Under the pieces are notes generated by a model, which was given only the letters and a program-made list of their open reading frames with translations, was not told the DNA's origin and did no database searches. 8,604 nucleotides of DNA from Bacillota bacterium (GTDB lineage: Bacteria > Bacillota > Clostridia > Acetivibrionales > DSM-2933), in assembly GCA_023441845.1 (NCBI GenBank), contig JAEZNF010000393.1, positions 1-8,604 on the forward strand, written 5' to 3'. A program made the translations under genes and the position numbers. Below, in pieces: positions 6,701 to 8,604 of this stretch (position 1 is its first letter; every line of letters starts with the position of its first letter).

Positions 6701-7120
6701 ATGGTTTCTGAAACAAGACTTGTTGTACGGTATGCGGAGACTGACCGGATGGGAATTGTACACCATTCCAACTATCCCATCTGGTATGAAGCAGGCAGGA
6801 CGGATTTTATAAAGCAGGCAGGAATACCGTATTCCAAAATTGAAGAGGATGGCATATTGCTTCCTTTGATTGAACTAAAGTGCAGGTATAAGAGTTTTTC
6901 CTTATATGAAGATGAAATAGTAGTGAAAACAAGGATTAAGGAATTGACATATACAAGAATTGTATTTTCGTATGAGATATATAGAAATGATGAGCTAAAG
7001 CCCATTAATACCGGAGAAACAATGCATGCATGGACCGGAAAGGACCTTAAGCCCTTTAATATTAAAAAGCATGCCCCTGAAATATTCCAACTATTGCATT
7101 GTTTAATGGAGCAGCAATAA
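6701..7120 (+). CDS. YbgC/FadM-type acyl-CoA thioesterase (hotdog fold)
   Basis: A 139-residue soluble protein of the 4-hydroxybenzoyl-CoA thioesterase superfamily. The signature YAETDRMGIVHHSNYPIWYE (11-30) holds the catalytic Asp (D15) and the following His-rich turn with N24 and Y25, in the family pattern Y-x-x-T-D-x-M-G-x-V-x-H-x-N-Y. Such enzymes hydrolyse acyl-CoA, or sometimes acyl-ACP, thioesters in the cytoplasm; the chain-length preference cannot be read from sequence. The ATG at 6701 is preferred because AGGTGA (6688-6693) sits 7 bases upstream. An in-frame ATG at 6680 would put that site inside the gene and add seven residues unlike the family start. The gene is preceded by a terminator and followed by a terminator-like hairpin, so it is probably transcribed alone, though I found no convincing promoter. 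Confidence 0.9.
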   Translation: MVSETRLVVRYAETDRMGIVHHSNYPIWYEAGRTDFIKQAGIPYSKIEEDGILLPLIELKCRYKSFSLYEDEIVVKTRIKELTYTRIVFSYEIYRNDELKPINTGETMHAWTGKDLKPFNIKKHAPEIFQLLHCLMEQQ

Positions 7121-7203
7121 ATCAATAATATTCATGCATGGCATTGCATAAAGGCGAATGGGTATGGTAAACTGAATTTGGCAATTTAATAATAAGTAAG
7201 GTC

Positions 7204-7228
7204 AAGTGCCTATATGTTGGCGTTTTTT
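7204..7228 (+). terminator. Weak terminator-like hairpin before pgsA
   Basis: AGTGCC (7205-7210) can pair with GGCGTT (7219-7224) over 6 base pairs, two of them G-U, with an 8-base loop, and the T run continues to 7228. It lies about 85 bases after the thioesterase stop. The stem is short, so confidence is modest. Confidence 0.4.
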
Positions 7229-7248
7229 AGTATCTGGTGTGAGATATG

Positions 7249-7254
7249 TATAAT
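7249..7254 (+). promoter_or_regulatory. Possible -10 element of pgsA
   Basis: A perfect TATAAT at 7249-7254, with start expected near 7261. No good -35 is present at normal spacing, and the leader to the GTG at 7275 would be only about 14 bases, just enough to include AGGCGG. Tentative. Confidence 0.3.
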
Positions 7255-7274
7255 AAGTTTTAGGCGGTGTGCAC

Positions 7275-7820
7275 GTGAATATTCCAAACATTTTAACTTG
7301 TATGAGGTTTATCATAATACCCATATTCGCATATTATTTATATAATGAGTCTTACTACATAGCCGCTTCTTTATTTGTGTTAGGCGGAATTACAGATGTA
7401 CTCGACGGCTACATAGCAAGAAAGTTTAATTTGATTACATCGTTTGGAAAATTGGCCGATCCTCTTGCCGATAAGATGATGCAGATAACTGCACTTGTTC
7501 TTTTGACCACGCAGCAAAAAATTCCGGCTGTTATACTGATAATAGTTATATCTAAAGAAGCTTTCATGGGCATGGGAAGCATTTTGCTGTATAAAAAAGA
7601 AAACTTTGTAGTTTCCGCCAATTGGTACGGTAAACTTGCTACAGTTATCTTCTTTGTAGCAATAATATTTACACTGTTCGGAGCCAAATACAGCGAGCTG
7701 TTCGGTATATCATATACAAGACTGAGTAATATTTTAATCGTTATTGCCGTGTTGGCAAACCTGTTCGCGTTTTTCATGTATTCCGTTACTTACAGGAATA
7801 TTAGAAACGTCTCTAAATAA
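7275..7820 (+). CDS. pgsA: CDP-diacylglycerol-glycerol-3-phosphate 3-phosphatidyltransferase (PgsA type)
   Basis: A 181-residue integral membrane enzyme of the CDP-alcohol phosphatidyltransferase family. It carries the complete signature D-G-x2-A-R-x8-G-x3-D-x3-D at 44-66, with metal-binding D41, D44, D62 and D66 visible (DVLDGYIAR, then GKLADPLAD). The N-terminus (VNIPNILTCMRF) is the usual PgsA opening, and several hydrophobic stretches follow (about 7-23, 28-40, 67-90, 110-130, 150-175). The expected reaction joins CDP-diacylglycerol and glycerol-3-phosphate to give phosphatidylglycerol phosphate, the step towards phosphatidylglycerol and cardiolipin. The GTG at 7275 is chosen because AGGCGG (7262-7267) sits 7 bases upstream; the in-frame GTG at 7269 is too close to that site. 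Another CDP-alcohol transferase specificity cannot be excluded from sequence, but length and N-terminus favour PgsA. Confidence 0.9.
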   Translation: MNIPNILTCMRFIIIPIFAYYLYNESYYIAASLFVLGGITDVLDGYIARKFNLITSFGKLADPLADKMMQITALVLLTTQQKIPAVILIIVISKEAFMGMGSILLYKKENFVVSANWYGKLATVIFFVAIIFTLFGAKYSELFGISYTRLSNILIVIAVLANLFAFFMYSVTYRNIRNVSK

Positions 7821-7873
7821 ATTGTATATTTTCATTAATTCATATATTGCGAAAAATTCAGCTTTTATCCTTA

Positions 7874-7905
7874 GAATGCAGATGCTTTATCTGCATTTGC
7901 TTACG
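7874..7905 (+). terminator. Probable terminator of pgsA
   Basis: AATGCAGAT (7875-7883) and ATCTGCATT (7889-7897) form a perfect 9-base-pair stem with a 5-base loop, 54 bases after the pgsA stop. The following T tract is interrupted (TTGCTT), so it may be a partly efficient terminator or a 3' end stabiliser. Confidence 0.5.
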
Positions 7906-7921
7906 TAAAATCTTTTTCTCA

Positions 7922-7985
7922 ACATCAATATTAGATCAAACAATATAGGAATGCCGATGTATTTAGAAAGTATCAATATTGATGT
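7922..7985. repeat. 11-base inverted repeat with 42-base spacer
   Basis: ACATCAATATT (7922-7932) and its exact complement AATATTGATGT (7975-7985) flank 42 bases. The right arm also lies in the 12-base palindrome ATCAATATTGAT (7972-7983). It is in the non-coding region after pgsA. Role unknown: it could be a protein-binding site or the ends of a small degraded element. Confidence 0.45.
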
Positions 7986-8212
7986 CGATTACCCACCAGA
8001 ATTTCCTTCATAAAAGAGAAGGTAGATATCAACCCGATTATCATGCAGATGCAATTGAACAGCTTGTTGTCAGAGTGTTTTGAATTTTGAATTCTGAATT
8101 CTATGGTTTTGAATTCTTGATGCTATGCCGTGGTATGTAATATTGTCAATAAGAATTCCCTAAATATCTAGTGATTAAGTTTATTGAAAAAAATGACGAT
8201 ATTGTAAAGTAG
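7982..8212 (+). pseudogene. Coding-like fragments, probably a decayed gene
   Basis: Short stretches in this region read as protein but are broken by stops and frame changes. The frame 7982-8083 (33 codons from an ATG without a Shine-Dalgarno site) gives MSITHQNF, then KREGRYQPDYHADAIEQLVV. The stretch 8153-8212 reads EFPKYLVIKFIEKNDDIVK before TAG. I do not recognise a family. The TTGAATT heptamer repeat lies between the two pieces and may be part of what broke the gene. Confidence 0.3.
8080..8115. repeat. TTGAATT heptamer repeat
   Basis: Three tandem copies of (T/C)TGAATT at 8080-8086, 8087-8093 and 8094-8100, and a fourth at 8109-8115 after an 8-base interruption. Short heptamer repeats like this occur between genes in some bacterial genomes and can change copy number by slippage. 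Confidence 0.6.
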
Positions 8213-8224
8213 GAAGGACGGGAT

Positions 8225-8415
8225 ATGAAAGTTGAGTATTAAAAAGAATTTATATACTATGTGATAATTTAATATTTTCAGAATTTTTGCGGGTTCCGGC
8301 TTAAACAAGAACTGATTTCACCGATGCTTTGCATGAAGTCTTTGGTTTCCGGACTGACTATCAGATTAATTCAATACAAAATATGAAAAAGATTTTATTA
8401 AATACGAAAAAGTAA
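8225..8415 (+). pseudogene. Small gene broken by a frameshift and a stop codon
   Basis: A good Shine-Dalgarno site, AGGAAGG (8211-8217), lies 7 bases before the ATG at 8225. That frame gives only MKVEY and stops. A second frame from 8236 is coding-like: VLKRIYILCDNLIFSEFLRV up to a TAA at 8302, then RTDFTDALHEVFGFRTDYQ and onward to the stop at 8413-8415. One frameshift and one nonsense change would therefore restore a protein of about 60 residues. Two terminator-like hairpins follow directly, as expected after a real gene. The product is not recognised. Confidence 0.4.
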
Positions 8416-8433
8416 AAAAATTACGTACTTTTT
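8407..8433 (+). terminator. AT-rich hairpin at the end of the broken gene
   Basis: AAAAAGTA (8407-8414) pairs with TACTTTTT (8426-8433) with an 11-base loop; a T run forms the 3' arm. It overlaps the stop at 8413-8415. The stem is weak on its own but adjoins a stronger one. Confidence 0.35.
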
Positions 8434-8444
8434 TAAAGTTAAAG

Positions 8445-8487
8445 AAATCCTGTAGGACATTGTTTTCAATGATTTACAGGATTTTTA
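8445..8487 (+). terminator. Strong hairpin terminator, possibly bidirectional
   Basis: AAATCCTGTA (8445-8454) pairs perfectly with TACAGGATTT (8475-8484). Inside, two G-U pairs, one mismatch and CATTG/CAATG close on a TTTT loop, so the stem is nearly continuous. TTTTTA follows on this strand, and the A-rich left side would give a T tract on the other strand. Confidence 0.75.
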
Positions 8488-8507
8488 CCTTTATCAGCTG
8501 TCAACTG

Positions 8508-8592
8508 CTTGCGGCATTAATCAAAGAGCATTTAATGCCGGATACTGACTGATGAATCTAATGAATACTGACTACTTGCGGCCGTAGGCCGC
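8508..8592. repeat. Cluster of short direct and inverted repeats at the right edge
   Basis: CTTGCGGC occurs at 8508-8515 and 8575-8582. ATACTGACT occurs at 8542-8550 and 8565-8573. CGGCATTAA (8512-8520) and TTAATGCCG (8532-8540) form a perfect inverted repeat. GCGGCC-GTA-GGCCGC (8578-8592) is a tight GC palindrome in an otherwise AT-rich region. It may be the edge of an intergenic repeat element continuing beyond the window. Confidence 0.5.
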
Positions 8593-8604
8593 ACTATGAT
8601 ATAT

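Noticed and set aside
6660..6703. TRAP target site before the thioesterase gene
   Set aside because: GAG at 6665 and two TAG triplets at 6684-6689 are present, but TRAP targets need many regularly spaced triplets; three with irregular gaps are not enough.
7225..7265. TRAP target site before pgsA
   Set aside because: Only TAG, GAG and TAG occur, separated by about 9-18 bases, which is not the 2-3 base spacing needed.
7409..7777. Reverse-strand frame of 122 codons opposite pgsA
   Set aside because: It overlaps the conserved phosphatidyltransferase signature and has no recognisable product or start signal.

Overview
The window looks like chromosomal DNA from a low-GC Gram-positive anaerobe of the Clostridia. 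This is inferred from AT-rich intergenic regions, strong Shine-Dalgarno sites, several GTG starts, a Firmicutes-type split polysaccharide co-polymerase and tyrosine kinase pair, a DnaE-type replicase, and an MtrB (TRAP) homologue. Genus and species cannot be fixed from the sequence alone. All recognisable intact genes are on the + strand.

Left part (1-2421), surface polysaccharide: the window opens inside the 3' end of a TupA-like ATP-grasp gene, a family found in capsule and teichuronopeptide loci. A gene-poor stretch follows (254-937). It holds a broken reverse-strand coding relic (about 260-560), a coding-like + strand fragment (579-752) and a good extended -10 promoter (767-794). This promoter should drive a two-gene operon whose stop and start codons overlap: a Wzz/YveK-type chain-length modulator and its CpsD/YwqD-type tyrosine autokinase. 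A strong hairpin (2472-2510) closes the operon.

Middle part (2515-6552), replication and regulation: an extended -10 promoter lies just after that hairpin and precedes dnaE, the DNA polymerase III alpha subunit. Its PHP metal site, three catalytic aspartates and clamp-binding motif are all visible. dnaE is followed closely by mtrB, which encodes the trp RNA-binding attenuation protein TRAP with its RNA- and tryptophan-binding residues conserved. Next comes a 65-residue DUF2007-like protein, and a hairpin terminator at 6584-6620 ends the group. TRAP beside dnaE is the most interesting feature of the window.

Right part (6701-7820), lipid metabolism: a YbgC/FadM-type hotdog acyl-CoA thioesterase and a PgsA-type CDP-alcohol phosphatidyltransferase, each with a well-placed Shine-Dalgarno site and probably separately transcribed.

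Right end (7821-8604), no intact gene: it contains a probable pgsA terminator, a long-loop inverted repeat, coding-like fragments in shifting frames (7982-8415) that look like a decayed gene or genes, a TTGAATT heptamer repeat, two terminator-like hairpins, and at the edge short direct repeats and palindromes. No CRISPR array, tRNA, rRNA, riboswitch or intact mobile element was seen.
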